Source: Pseudomonas mucoides | GTDB lineage: Bacteria > Pseudomonadota > Gammaproteobacteria > Pseudomonadales > Pseudomonadaceae | Direction of reading: 5' to 3' | DNA length: 64,000 nucleotides | Assembly (NCBI RefSeq): GCF_015461845.1 | Contig: NZ_JACOPW010000002.1 | Location: 930,001-994,000, forward strand | In this document: positions 25,947 to 35,339 of the stretch, in pieces | How positions within the stretch are numbered: position 1 is the first letter of the stretch | Layout of the letters: each line of letters opens with the position of its first letter | Notes under the pieces: model-generated | Databases searched by the model: none | Told to the model about the DNA's origin: nothing | What the model saw: only the letters and a program-made list of their open reading frames with translations | Program-made: the position numbers and the translations under genes

Positions 25947-26651
25947 ATGATCACGCTGAAAATCGTCAGGCAATACTCACCGACGTTGCTGGATGCCAGC
26001 CAGGCGTATTCCTTCATTAATTTTGCGTCCATCGGCAGCCTGATCAAACACACCCCGGGCACCGTTGCCTACTTTTGCGACGGCATGCTGATGTCGGCGT
26101 TCATGTCGCGGGTCACTGGGCGCAACGTCGGCCGGGTCAGTTTCGACTTCACTTCCATCGCTCATCCGGTGCTGGGTAGCGCCGAGCAACAGGGCAAACG
26201 GGTGTATTTCGTCGGTGCCCGGCAGGACGAACTCGAGTTGTTCATCAGCAAGATCAAGGCGCGCTATCCGCAACTGATCATCGCCGGCTATCACAACGGC
26301 TATTTCGATGCAGCGCAGGCCGAGGGCATTCAGGCCGAGATCTGCCGCAGCGGAGCGAACATCCTGATCGTCGGCCTCGGTGCCGGACTGCAAGAAAAGT
26401 TCGAGCAGGACGCGCAGCGCTCCGGGTTTCGCGGTGTTGCCTTTACCTGTGGCGGGTTCATTCGCCAGGAGGCCATGGCCACGCGTCACTACTACCCGGC
26501 GGTGATTAACCGCCTGCACCTGCGCGCGTTCTATCGCATGTACCGCGAGCCGCACACCATCAAGCGCTACCTCGTCGACTACCCGAGCAATTTCCTGCAA
26601 CTGCTGGGGATGGTCGTTCGGCACGAAGTCACCATCAGTGTCGGGGAATGA
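25947..26651 (+). CDS. WecG/TagA/CpsF (GT26) family glycosyltransferase
   Basis: 234 aa. Family blocks: YFCDGMLMSAF near 42-52 (the DG motif of GT26), VYFVGARQDELE (about 91-102), YHNGYFDAAQ, and LIVGLGAGLQEKFEQD at about 145-160. The C-terminus carries basic and hydrophobic residues that are used for membrane association in TagA/WecG. GT26 enzymes include GumM (beta-glucosyl) and WecG (ManNAcA) transferases acting on lipid-linked intermediates. In this gum-like operon a GumM-like role is plausible but not proven. Its stop overlaps the start of the next gene by 4 bp. Confidence 0.85.
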   Translation: MITLKIVRQYSPTLLDASQAYSFINFASIGSLIKHTPGTVAYFCDGMLMSAFMSRVTGRNVGRVSFDFTSIAHPVLGSAEQQGKRVYFVGARQDELELFISKIKARYPQLIIAGYHNGYFDAAQAEGIQAEICRSGANILIVGLGAGLQEKFEQDAQRSGFRGVAFTCGGFIRQEAMATRHYYPAVINRLHLRAFYRMYREPHTIKRYLVDYPSNFLQLLGMVVRHEVTISVGE

Positions 26652-27736
26652 CCATGCACATTCTGTTCATCCTCAAGGATTTCACTTCGGGCGGCGGTGT
26701 CGAGCGCGTTCAGCAGCGCTTGTCCGAGCAGTTTCTCAAGGACGGCCAACATGTGAGCTTCTTCGTCATCAACGGCGACACGCCCGACACTGAAGGCGTG
26801 CGAAGTCTTAATGACGGCGATGGCAGCGGTCTTTGGGGGATGCTCAAATCGATCGTCCAGTTACGCCGGCTGATTCACCGCGAAGGCATCACCCACCTCA
26901 TTTCCGCCAAGGAGCAGGCCAACCTGTGCACGTGGTTCGCCACCCTCGGCAGCTCCTGCAAGGTGATCTATAGCCGTCACGCATCATTCGATTGCTCGGA
27001 ACAGAAAACCGGCCCCACCAGCCTGCGCCTGCTCTACGCGCTGTACCTGTGTGGCAGCGGCAAGGTGGTGGCGGTGTCCACCGCGCTGCGCCAATCCCTG
27101 GCCGAGATGATGCCGTGGGGGCGGCAGCGCATCCGCTATTGCCCCAACGCGGTCATCACCGACCAGCTCCTGCGCGCCGCCAAGGGTCCGTTGCCCACCG
27201 AAGTTCCGCGCAATTACTGGCTGGGCCTGGGCCGGTTGGTCGAACCCAAAGGCTTTAACCTCCTGCTCGACGCCTACGCCATGGCCCTGCAAAGCGAGGC
27301 AGTGCCGGACCTGGTGATTGCGGGTGACGGTCCGTTGCGCGAAGCGCTGATCATTCAGGCAAACCGCCTGGGCATCGCGCACCGGGTGCATTTCACCGGG
27401 TTCCTGAGCAACCCCTATCCCCTGCTCAAACAGGCTCGACTGTTCATTCTCAGCTCGCTGCACGAAGGCATGCCGACCGTGCTGATCGAAGCCCTGGCGC
27501 TGGGTACGCCGGTGCTGGCGTGCGACTGCGAGACCGGGCCTCGGGAACTGCTGGACCACGGCCGACTCGGCCAACTGGTCAACGTCAACGACGTACCGGC
27601 GTTGGCCGAAGGCATGCTGCAAAGCCTGTTTTTGCAGGGTCAGGTGGCGATCAACGGGGAAATGATCAGTGACGCGATCCGCCAGTACACCAGCCAGGAC
27701 GCCGCGCAGGCGTATTACCAGGTATGGAACCAATGA
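26648..27736 (+). CDS. GT4 family glycosyltransferase
   Basis: 362 aa; ATG 26648 forms an ATGA overlap with the previous stop, with an alternative ATG two codons on. GT-B fold: N-terminal DFTSGGGVERVQQRLSEQ acceptor loop and a C-terminal donor domain with YWLGLGRLVEPKGFNLLLDA, LVIAGDGPLREAL and the donor-binding SSLHEGMPTVLIEALALGTP (E-x7-E). A retaining nucleotide-sugar transferase at the cytosolic face of the membrane. The sugar is unknown; one of four glycosyltransferases downstream of the initiating enzyme. Confidence 0.88.
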   Translation: MTMHILFILKDFTSGGGVERVQQRLSEQFLKDGQHVSFFVINGDTPDTEGVRSLNDGDGSGLWGMLKSIVQLRRLIHREGITHLISAKEQANLCTWFATLGSSCKVIYSRHASFDCSEQKTGPTSLRLLYALYLCGSGKVVAVSTALRQSLAEMMPWGRQRIRYCPNAVITDQLLRAAKGPLPTEVPRNYWLGLGRLVEPKGFNLLLDAYAMALQSEAVPDLVIAGDGPLREALIIQANRLGIAHRVHFTGFLSNPYPLLKQARLFILSSLHEGMPTVLIEALALGTPVLACDCETGPRELLDHGRLGQLVNVNDVPALAEGMLQSLFLQGQVAINGEMISDAIRQYTSQDAAQAYYQVWNQ

Positions 27737-28845
27737 AAAAGCTGCTGATTATCCTCCACGACCTCAGCGCAGGCGGGGCGGAAAAAATGATGACGCGCCT
27801 GGCCGGTGCGCTGGTGGACGCGGGCAACGACGTCACCCTGCTGATGCTCACCGGCGGCGGCCTCAACGTGGCAAACCTCGACCCCCGAGTAAAAAAGGTT
27901 GAACTGGGCAGCCCGCGCAGTTCAAGGGCGGTGCCGGCGCTGGCGCGCTTCCTTCGGCAAAACCGTTTCGACGCACAACTGGCAGCGCTGACTCACGTCA
28001 ACGTGGTGGCCATCGTTGCCGCCGCGCTGTCGGGGACGCTGGCCCGACTGCACGTCAGCGAGCGCAATGCGTTTTCTCACGACAAGCACGTCAACCCCGA
28101 CCTCATGGTACGGATCGCCTACCGCGTAGCGCCGCTGCTGTATCGACTGATTCCCAACCCGGTGATTTGCGTGTCGCGAGGCGTCGCCCAGGACCTGATC
28201 GACACGACTATTGCGCGCCGACAGGACGTGACCATTGCCGACAACCCGGTGCTCGACAACGACTTTCGCGACAAACCGCCACGCCCGTCCAGCCACCGCT
28301 GGCTGCTGGAAGCGTCGAGCCCGGTCATTGTCGCCGTGGGCCGCCTGGCACCGCAAAAAGGTTTCGACACCTTGATCACCGCGTTCGCCGCGCTGCCCAA
28401 TCGCAGTGCGCGCCTGATCATTTTTGGCGAAGGCGTACTGCGCGATCGTTTGCTGGCGCAGGCACGCAAACTGGGTGTGGAGCATCGGGTCGACCTGCCG
28501 GGTTACACCCATGACCCGATGGCGGAAGTGGCCGCGGCCGATTGCTTCGTGTTGTCGTCGCGTTTCGAAGGCAGCCCGAACGCGCTGGTCGAAGCTTTGT
28601 CCACCGGCACGCGGGTGGTCTCGACCCGGTGCCCCCATGGCCCGCAAGACATCCTGATCAATGGCGTCGTCGCCCCCCTCGTGGCGGTCGACGACCCGAT
28701 TGCCCTGTCGCAGGCGATTGCCCTGCAACTCACCACTCCACGCGATGTACACCGCCAGGCCCGCCTCGATGCGGCGGCCCGGTTCATGAACGCCAGCGCG
28801 GTGAAAACCTACCTCACCGCCCTGCTCGGGAGCCCCTCGCCATGA
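27733..28845 (+). CDS. GT4 family glycosyltransferase
   Basis: 370 aa from ATG 27733, overlapping the previous stop (ATGA). N-terminal HDLSAGGAEKMMTRLAGAL; C-terminal donor domain VAVGRLAPQKGFDTLITAFA, LIIFGEGVLRDRL, and SSRFEGSPNALVEALSTGT with the E-x7-E motif. Similar in layout to the preceding gene but clearly diverged, so the two probably add different residues. Retaining mechanism by family. Stop overlaps the next start (ATGA), so the three genes are translationally coupled. Confidence 0.88.
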   Translation: MKKLLIILHDLSAGGAEKMMTRLAGALVDAGNDVTLLMLTGGGLNVANLDPRVKKVELGSPRSSRAVPALARFLRQNRFDAQLAALTHVNVVAIVAAALSGTLARLHVSERNAFSHDKHVNPDLMVRIAYRVAPLLYRLIPNPVICVSRGVAQDLIDTTIARRQDVTIADNPVLDNDFRDKPPRPSSHRWLLEASSPVIVAVGRLAPQKGFDTLITAFAALPNRSARLIIFGEGVLRDRLLAQARKLGVEHRVDLPGYTHDPMAEVAAADCFVLSSRFEGSPNALVEALSTGTRVVSTRCPHGPQDILINGVVAPLVAVDDPIALSQAIALQLTTPRDVHRQARLDAAARFMNASAVKTYLTALLGSPSP

Positions 28846-30155
28846 ACAGACTGGAGATCCGCCATTCCACCCTGCGTGACGGTTTCACCTTGTTCGGCGT
28901 GCTGTTTTACATCCAGGTGATTTCCTTTGTCCTTGGTTTGGGCAGCGCCTCGAGTTTCGACGACATCGACAAAGACCTCGAAGGCAACGTGACCAACCAG
29001 GTCTGCGGTTTGATCACGCTGCTGGTGCCGTTGTTTTTCTTCATCCGCAACAAGGTGTTCCTCAGTAAAAGCTTTTACCGGGGCAACTTCTTTCTGCTGC
29101 TGTTCATGCTCTGCGTGATCGCCTCCATCGGCTGGTCCTTCGACCCGATGCTGAGCCTCAAGCGGTTTGTCGCGATGATCAGCGTGGTGTTTTTTGCAGG
29201 CTTCATTGCCTACAACTACAGCCTCGAAAAAATCACCTTCATGCTCGGCTGCGCCATTGGCGCGGCGGCGTTGATCGGCTTGATCCTGGCGCTGGTGATG
29301 CCCAGTGCCGCGTTCGTTTCCGGCGGCATTCGCGAAGGCGCGTTCAAGGGGATTTTCATGGAGAAGAATGCCGGCGCACGGATCAACGCCATCGCGATCC
29401 TGTTGCTGCTGCCGATGATTCGTCAGCGCAACCGCTGGGCACTGTTCTGTTCGTTCTTCTCGCTGATTGCGATCCTGCTCGCCCAATCTGCGACCGGTGT
29501 GGTGCTGGTCGTTGCCGGCACCATCAGCTACTGGTATTTCCTGACGCTGATCCGTCTGCGCATGAACCGATCGCAGCTGTTGTTCCTCGGCTGCACCCTC
29601 GTCTACCTGCTGGGCTGCCTGTTTCTCTACAGCAACTTTGCGGTGGTCCTGGAAATGGCCGGTCGCGACCCGTCACTCACCGACCGCACGATGATCTGGG
29701 AGCTGCTCGGGCCGTTTGTCGACGATCAGTACCTCAAGGGCTACGGCTTCGGCGCCTTCTGGTCGAGCCCCGATGCTGCCGCGTTCATCAAGCGTTGGGG
29801 GTACATCGGCAACGCCCACAGCGGCTACATGGAGACGCTGCTCAATGGCGGCATCATCCAGCTGGCCGCGCTGGCTCTGCTGCTCGCTGAAGCGCTGCTT
29901 AAACAGTACCGGGCCGTGACGGCGAACCAGTCTGCGCAGTTTCGCGCCAGCGCCTTGGTGATCATCGGTCTGTTCATCGTCACCAACTACGTGGCGTACG
30001 TGATTCCCAACTACCGCTCCGCCGAGTTCCTGGTGTTCTGCACCCTGGCCCTGTCCTTCCGGCATCACCACGCGACCTGTCCCGAGTTGTCACCGTCACC
30101 CGTGCGTCAGCGTCGATCTGGCCAAGCATTCCCGCGCGATTCAGCCAACGCGTAA
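28842..30155 (+). CDS. Wzy-like polysaccharide polymerase (O-antigen ligase/polymerase family)
   Basis: 437 aa from ATG 28842; the much longer open frame upstream overlaps the GT4 gene and is spurious. About 10-11 membrane segments with a large periplasmic loop (about 270-340) holding GRDPSLTDRTMIWELLGPF and GNAHSGYMETLLNGG, the Wzy_C/ligase block with conserved Arg, Glu and His residues. It would link repeat units, made on undecaprenyl diphosphate, into polymer on the periplasmic face. Ligases (WaaL) share this fold, but the EPS context favours a polymerase. The C-terminal 25 residues are Ser/Pro/Arg-rich. Confidence 0.85.
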   Translation: MNRLEIRHSTLRDGFTLFGVLFYIQVISFVLGLGSASSFDDIDKDLEGNVTNQVCGLITLLVPLFFFIRNKVFLSKSFYRGNFFLLLFMLCVIASIGWSFDPMLSLKRFVAMISVVFFAGFIAYNYSLEKITFMLGCAIGAAALIGLILALVMPSAAFVSGGIREGAFKGIFMEKNAGARINAIAILLLLPMIRQRNRWALFCSFFSLIAILLAQSATGVVLVVAGTISYWYFLTLIRLRMNRSQLLFLGCTLVYLLGCLFLYSNFAVVLEMAGRDPSLTDRTMIWELLGPFVDDQYLKGYGFGAFWSSPDAAAFIKRWGYIGNAHSGYMETLLNGGIIQLAALALLLAEALLKQYRAVTANQSAQFRASALVIIGLFIVTNYVAYVIPNYRSAEFLVFCTLALSFRHHHATCPELSPSPVRQRRSGQAFPRDSANA

Positions 30156-30171
30156 AAAAGGAGAATCACCC

Positions 30172-31125
30172 GTGTCAGACCAAACCCCGTCTTTACCGCA
30201 TTCAGTGTGTGTCGTGATCCCGATGTACAACGGCGCCGACAGCATTGAGCAAACGCTGACGTCCCTGGCCGGGCAAACCCGACTGCCCGACCACGTCATC
30301 GTCGTCGACGACGGTTCCTCCGATGACGGGCCACAACGGGTCAAAGCCTTCGCGGCGCCGTTTCGCCTGACGCTGCTGCACCAGGCCAACGAAGGCCAGG
30401 CCAGCGCCCGCAACCACGGTCTGCGGCATTCTGAAGAGACGTTTGTCGCGTTTCTCGATGCCGATGACCAGTTCCGTCCGCAAAAGCTGGAGCTGCAACT
30501 GGCCCTGTATGACGAACTCAGTCGTCAAGGCCGGCCGGTGGGGCTGATCGACTGCTACACGCAGGTCAATTACAGCGACGGCAGGCGGCAACTGGACAAT
30601 CTGCGCAAGAACGGCCGGCATTTCTACGATTTCATCCACGCCAACGTCCTCAATGGCGTATCCACCGCGCTGGTCAAGCGCGACGTGATCATGCAATACG
30701 GCGGCTTCGATGCCAGCCTGCGTTACTCCGAAGACCGCTTCATGTGGACCCGGATCGCCGAACACTGGGAGATCCACACGGTGCCGCAGGTGGTGCTGGA
30801 GCGCACGGTCAATGGCAACAACATGACCGCGCAACCGAAGAAGTACTACCCGAACAAAATCAGGTTCATCGAGGTGTACCTCGCCCGCTACGGCGCGCAG
30901 TTGACCAAGCAGCAACGGATCGATTTCGTGCTGGGCAACCACACTGACTTTCTCAATGCCTTTTCCCGCAAAGGCGAGTATGCCGACGTGATCGGCGTCT
31001 ACCGGCGAATGCTGGACTATTCCTGGCAAACGCTGATCTTCGCCAGCGGCAAACCAACCTTGCGCTACCTCAATGCCTGCGCCCGCTCATGGCGCAAGGC
31101 AACGGCGTCAACCACCGCTCATTGA
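30172..31125 (+). CDS. GT2 family glycosyltransferase
   Basis: 317 aa from GTG 30172 with AAGGAG 9 nt upstream. GT-A fold: VVIPMYNGADSIEQTLTSL, nucleotide-binding VIVVDDGSSDDGP, ANEGQASARNHGL and the DXD-type FLDADDQF, then the acceptor/catalytic SEDRFMWTRIAEHWEI (ED motif). An inverting transferase. C-terminal 80 residues are helical and may contact the membrane. It lies between the polymerase and flippase genes. Confidence 0.88.
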   Translation: MSDQTPSLPHSVCVVIPMYNGADSIEQTLTSLAGQTRLPDHVIVVDDGSSDDGPQRVKAFAAPFRLTLLHQANEGQASARNHGLRHSEETFVAFLDADDQFRPQKLELQLALYDELSRQGRPVGLIDCYTQVNYSDGRRQLDNLRKNGRHFYDFIHANVLNGVSTALVKRDVIMQYGGFDASLRYSEDRFMWTRIAEHWEIHTVPQVVLERTVNGNNMTAQPKKYYPNKIRFIEVYLARYGAQLTKQQRIDFVLGNHTDFLNAFSRKGEYADVIGVYRRMLDYSWQTLIFASGKPTLRYLNACARSWRKATASTTAH

Positions 31126-31138
31126 ACCGGTATCCGCC

Positions 31139-32557
31139 ATGGCCAATCATCGCCTGATGACATTGATCTGGATCTTCACCGAGAAATTCGGCCTGATCTT
31201 CCTGTCGATGATTACCTTTGTCGTGTATGCCCGGCTGCTGTCGCCCGCCGAGCTGGGTGTGGGCACGGTGATCATTGCCATCGTCGAGTTGATCGGCCTG
31301 GTGTATTCATCGGTACTGGAAGACCCGCTGGTGCGACTCGAACGGCTGGAGGACAACCACATCTCCACGGCCTTCTGGGCGGCGGTACTCGTCAGCCTGG
31401 TGTCCATCGTCATCATCTCGGGGGCGGCAGCTCTGTATACGCCCGACCCGGTGCTGCAATGGATGACGGCGGTGGCCTCGGTGAAAATCCTGTTCACCAT
31501 GATGGCGCGAGTCTATGTGGCGCAAATGCGCCGTAGCGGCGACTTCAAGACGTTGGCGTCGCGCACACTGCTGGGCAAAGTGTGTGGTGGCGTCGGCGGC
31601 GTCGCTGTCGCGCTTTTGGGGTTGGGGGCCTGGGCGGTCATTGCCCAGGCACTGATCATGGAGTTCGTGTCCATCATCGTATTGATGCGCGCCGACCCGC
31701 GACGCATTGCCTTTCATATTGACGGCCCGTTCTTGCGCGAACTGTTGAAGGCCGGTGCACCGGTAGCCGTCAACGCACTGAGTTCGCAAACGCTGCAGCG
31801 CGGGGTCAATGTGGTGCTGGGCATGACGGCCGGCGCCAACGCGGTCGGCATGTTCAACATGGCAATGCGCATCATTGAGCTGCCACGCACGGCGATTTAC
31901 AACGGCCTGCTGAGCTACGCGCTGCCGGTGTTCGCCCGGCGCAGCGCCGATCCATCACGGTTGCGCGCGATCATCGGTGATTCGACCGCCGTCAGCGGTT
32001 TCCTGCTGACGCCCTTGTTCATCGGCATCGCACTCACCGCGCACGACGTGATCCTGTTGATCTTCGGCGCCAAATGGACCGAGGCCATTCCCCTGTTGCA
32101 GGTGCTGGCGTGCACGGCAGCCATTGGCAATGTCGCCATGTACGCCACCACTGCGCTGGTCGCGGTCAATCGCAGTCACCTGACCATCAAGGCCGAAGTG
32201 GCAACCACCGTACTGGCACTGGCGCTGGTCTATGGCTTCGGCAGTCTCTATGGCGGCATGGCCGCCGCCCTGGCATTACTGGCCCGGATGGTGATCATCA
32301 CGCCGTTGCAGATCCGTGGCTTGAACAGCGCCATCGGCTATGGCTGGCGGCTGTTTTTCGACACCAACTATCGCAGTGTGATTGCCTCGCTCGTCATGGC
32401 CGCGATCGTTCTCCTTGTTTCTTCTCGATCGGGTTTCGAAGGTTACTTGCACCTGATCTGCAGCATCGTGGCCGGCGCGCTGAGCTATGCCGTGGCGTAT
32501 AGCCTCATGCACCCGCGCTGGCCGCAAGAATTCAAATCGGTATTCACCGCCCGCTGA
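31139..32557 (+). CDS. Wzx-like lipid-linked oligosaccharide flippase
   Basis: 472 aa from ATG 31139. Multi-pass (12-14 segments) member of the MOP/polysaccharide transporter group: an amphipathic start then FGLIFLSMITFVVYARLLSP, the typical ARLLSPAELGV loop, LLKAGAPVAVNALSSQ at the start of the second half and FGAKWTEAIPLLQVLA. It moves undecaprenyl-PP-linked repeat units from the cytosolic to the periplasmic leaflet. Resembles the WzxC/GumJ-type branch. The start codon choice avoids overlap with the GT2 gene. Confidence 0.88.
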   Translation: MANHRLMTLIWIFTEKFGLIFLSMITFVVYARLLSPAELGVGTVIIAIVELIGLVYSSVLEDPLVRLERLEDNHISTAFWAAVLVSLVSIVIISGAAALYTPDPVLQWMTAVASVKILFTMMARVYVAQMRRSGDFKTLASRTLLGKVCGGVGGVAVALLGLGAWAVIAQALIMEFVSIIVLMRADPRRIAFHIDGPFLRELLKAGAPVAVNALSSQTLQRGVNVVLGMTAGANAVGMFNMAMRIIELPRTAIYNGLLSYALPVFARRSADPSRLRAIIGDSTAVSGFLLTPLFIGIALTAHDVILLIFGAKWTEAIPLLQVLACTAAIGNVAMYATTALVAVNRSHLTIKAEVATTVLALALVYGFGSLYGGMAAALALLARMVIITPLQIRGLNSAIGYGWRLFFDTNYRSVIASLVMAAIVLLVSSRSGFEGYLHLICSIVAGALSYAVAYSLMHPRWPQEFKSVFTAR

Positions 32558-32586
32558 ATTCAGTCCCAAAACAGGAACACCTCACC

Positions 32587-33642
32587 ATGCGCAAAACTAC
32601 GCTGATCACCGGCGGAGCGGGCTACATCGGCTCGCATACCGCCCTGGCACTCATCAACGCCGGACACCGTGTGCTGATACTCGACAACCTGTGCAACAGC
32701 TGCCGAGAGTGCATCGCGCGCCTTGAGCTACTGACCCACACCCGAGTTGATTTCATCAATGGCGACATGGGCGACCCTATCTTGCTCGAGCAGATTTTCA
32801 GTCGTTACGACATCGACGCCGTGGTGCATTTTGCGAGTCTCAAATCCGTGGAAGAAAGCGTCCGAAAGCCACTGGACTATTACGCCAACAACGTCGCCGG
32901 GACGCTCAATCTGTGCCAGGCGATGCTGCGCCATGAAGTGTTCAACCTGGTGTTCAGCTCGTCGGCCACGGTGTATGGCGACCCCACGCAAATACCGATT
33001 GCCGAAGACCTCGGCACAGGCAAACCGGTCAATCCCTACGGCCGGACCAAGCTGATGATCGAAGAGCTGCTGACCGACCTGTGCCACTCCGATTCGCGCT
33101 GGAACATCGCCTTGCTACGCTACTTCAACCCGATTGGCGCGCACGAAAGCGGGATGCTCGGCGAAGATCCCAAGGGCCGACCCAACAACCTGTTGCCGTG
33201 CCTGACGCAGGTCGCGATTGGACGGATGCCCGAACTCACGGTGTACGGCAGCGACTATCCCACCGTGGACGGCACGTGCGTGCGCGACTACATCCATGTG
33301 GTCGACCTGGCCAATGGTCACCTCAAAGCGCTGCAGGTATTGCAAGACATGGGCGGCATTCACTGCTGGAACCTCGGCACCGGCATCGGCTACAGCGTGC
33401 TCCAGATCATCCACAGTTTCGAAGACGTGACCGGCATTGCCATTCCGTACCGCATCGCCCCGCGCCGCCCCGGAGATATCGCCCAATGCTGGGCCGACCC
33501 GAGCCGGGCTGGACGGGATCTGGGCTGGAGCGCGCAACGCAATCTGGATCAGATGATGGAGGATTCCTGGCGTTGGCAGTCGTGCAATCCGCAGGGCTAT
33601 CAATCCTCATTCGACGTCCCGGCATTGACGGCGGTGAAGTAA
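32587..33642 (+). CDS. galE: UDP-glucose 4-epimerase
   Basis: 351 aa. Extended SDR with GGAGYIGSH at 9-17, HFASLKSVEESV, SSSATVYG with the catalytic Ser/Thr, YGRTK with Tyr and Lys (about 150-154), LRYFNPIGAHESG and WNLGTG. These are hallmark GalE motifs. It interconverts UDP-glucose and UDP-galactose, so the polymer is predicted to contain galactose. Pseudomonads of this group often lack a general need for UDP-Gal, so a cluster-dedicated GalE is informative. Confidence 0.93.
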   Translation: MRKTTLITGGAGYIGSHTALALINAGHRVLILDNLCNSCRECIARLELLTHTRVDFINGDMGDPILLEQIFSRYDIDAVVHFASLKSVEESVRKPLDYYANNVAGTLNLCQAMLRHEVFNLVFSSSATVYGDPTQIPIAEDLGTGKPVNPYGRTKLMIEELLTDLCHSDSRWNIALLRYFNPIGAHESGMLGEDPKGRPNNLLPCLTQVAIGRMPELTVYGSDYPTVDGTCVRDYIHVVDLANGHLKALQVLQDMGGIHCWNLGTGIGYSVLQIIHSFEDVTGIAIPYRIAPRRPGDIAQCWADPSRAGRDLGWSAQRNLDQMMEDSWRWQSCNPQGYQSSFDVPALTAVK

Positions 33643-33670
33643 GCCGTCGTTCCAACGGCAAGGAAAACAC

Positions 33671-35149
33671 ATGCTCAGAGACTGTCTGTGGGTACTGCTG
33701 TTGTCGGTTTCGCTGGCGTGCAGCGCCGCGCCAGCGCCCTCCCGTCCGCCCGCCTCCGGGCTGGTGCTGTGGCTGGACGCGGCCGATGCGTCGAGCATGA
33801 GTATCGATGCTCAGGACCGCCTCGAGCACTGGAACGACAAGTCCGGCAAATCCAACCACGCCACGGTCGACGATGCCATTGCGTCCTCGCGTCCGCAGCG
33901 CGTGGCCAACGCCCTGAACGGAAACGCGGTGGTGCGTTTCACTGGCGCTTCGGCGTTGCTGGGCAAAACCATCCGCGCCGACAAGGGCCCGGCAACCCTG
34001 CTGATCGTCTCCCGCCGGCAGCCCGAACAGACTCCGGCAGACCCGTGGCAGCGGCTGTTCAGCTCGCGCCCGAACAGCGTCGATAACGACAATGTGCTGC
34101 CGAACTTCGCCATCAGCCTGCGACAGGCAGACGCCTACGCGCCGACCTTTTCCGTCCTCGAACTTCAGGACGTGCCCATCGGCCCCTACGCGGTCGGGCG
34201 CAACGTAGTCGGTAACGCCGATAATTTCAAAGGCGATATCGCGGAAGTGCTGGTGTACGACCGCCCGTTCGCCTCCCTTGCGCAGCAACAGGAGGCATAT
34301 CAATACCTGGCGAATAAGTGGTCGATTGCCGTTCCCAGGCAGGCTGATACCTGGACCCGGGTCGGACCGTTGGGCACGTTGCCAAAACCCCTCGACGCCA
34401 GCTTGCCCCTGTCCGATCAGGCCAATGCTGGCAACTGGATATTCGACGGCAACCTGTCCGATGACTTCAATGGCGACGTTCTCGACCCCGTGCGCTGGCA
34501 CGTCAACAATGCCCAGGGGAATGAATCCCTGGGCCGCAAGCCGGCACTGTTCAAGCCGGCCAATGCGTTCGTGGCCAACGGCAACCTGAACATCGTCTTT
34601 CGCAAGGAAGCCTTGCCACAGAAGTACGTGGACCTGGGTTTCAAGGACTATTCCTCCGCCATGGTGCGCACGGTCGACCGCGGTTTTTACGGTTACTATG
34701 AGGCACGCGCCAAACCCATGGACTCGGCAGGTTCCAGCGCCTTCTGGCTGGCCTGGACCGGCATGGAAGACAACGCCACCGAAATCGACATCTTCGAAAT
34801 CGGTGGCAAGACCAAAAACGCGGCCTTCGACCGGCTGTACAACATGAACGCCCACGTATGGGCCACCCCGCAAAGCACCGAACATATCGCCAACGGCAGC
34901 AACTGGGTCAGCCCCTGGCGCCTGGCGAGTACGTTTCATGTCTATGGCTTCGACTGGCAGCCCGACAGCCTGCGCTGGTACGTCGATGGCGTGCTGGTCC
35001 GGGAATCGAAAAATGCCAATTTCTTCTTTCCGATGCAGATCGTCTTCGACAGTGAGGCCATGTGGCAATGGTTCGGCGTGGTCGACGATGCTGACTTGCC
35101 CTCTACCTTCAGGGTCGATTACGTCAAGGTGTGGCAACGCAGCCAGTAG
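33671..35149 (+). CDS. Secreted GH16 glycanase with N-terminal lectin-like domain
   Basis: 492 aa; AAGGAA before the ATG. Signal peptide about 1-20. Residues about 28-220 form a concanavalin A/LamG-like domain (GLVLWLDAADA at the start, GDIAEVLVYDRPF near the end). Residues about 255-490 are a GH16 catalytic domain with the family motif E-I-D-I-F-E: nucleophile Glu371, Asp373, acid/base Glu376. GH16 enzymes retain configuration and cut beta-1,3 or beta-1,4 glucans and galactans. As an EPS-operon enzyme it probably trims or releases the operon's own polymer in the periplasm or outside. The Cys in SLAC is a poor lipobox. Confidence 0.87.
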   Translation: MLRDCLWVLLLSVSLACSAAPAPSRPPASGLVLWLDAADASSMSIDAQDRLEHWNDKSGKSNHATVDDAIASSRPQRVANALNGNAVVRFTGASALLGKTIRADKGPATLLIVSRRQPEQTPADPWQRLFSSRPNSVDNDNVLPNFAISLRQADAYAPTFSVLELQDVPIGPYAVGRNVVGNADNFKGDIAEVLVYDRPFASLAQQQEAYQYLANKWSIAVPRQADTWTRVGPLGTLPKPLDASLPLSDQANAGNWIFDGNLSDDFNGDVLDPVRWHVNNAQGNESLGRKPALFKPANAFVANGNLNIVFRKEALPQKYVDLGFKDYSSAMVRTVDRGFYGYYEARAKPMDSAGSSAFWLAWTGMEDNATEIDIFEIGGKTKNAAFDRLYNMNAHVWATPQSTEHIANGSNWVSPWRLASTFHVYGFDWQPDSLRWYVDGVLVRESKNANFFFPMQIVFDSEAMWQWFGVVDDADLPSTFRVDYVKVWQRSQ

Positions 35150-35339
35150 CGTTTCTCAATCATGGATCAGCCCGTCAGGTGCCTCCGATTAGCCCTGAAC
35201 TTTCGATCGAGCAGTCGAGTCGACAGAATTCCAGCCCGTCCGCACGCCCGATCATTCCCGCGCACGGCCGCACTGGGTCAGCGTTCAATCGACAGGGACG
35301 TCAGTCGTCAATCAGCGCCAATCCATCTGGAGTGTGTAC

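Noticed and set aside
24495..25973. 492-codon minus-strand frame opposite ugd
   Set aside because: Antisense shadow of a highly conserved enzyme gene.
28542..28841. Upstream extension of the Wzy-like gene
   Set aside because: Overlaps the GT4 gene out of frame; ATGA overlap at 28842 is the natural start.
33407..35137. 576-codon minus-strand frame opposite galE/GH16
   Set aside because: Covers two well-supported genes on the other strand and shows no domain.
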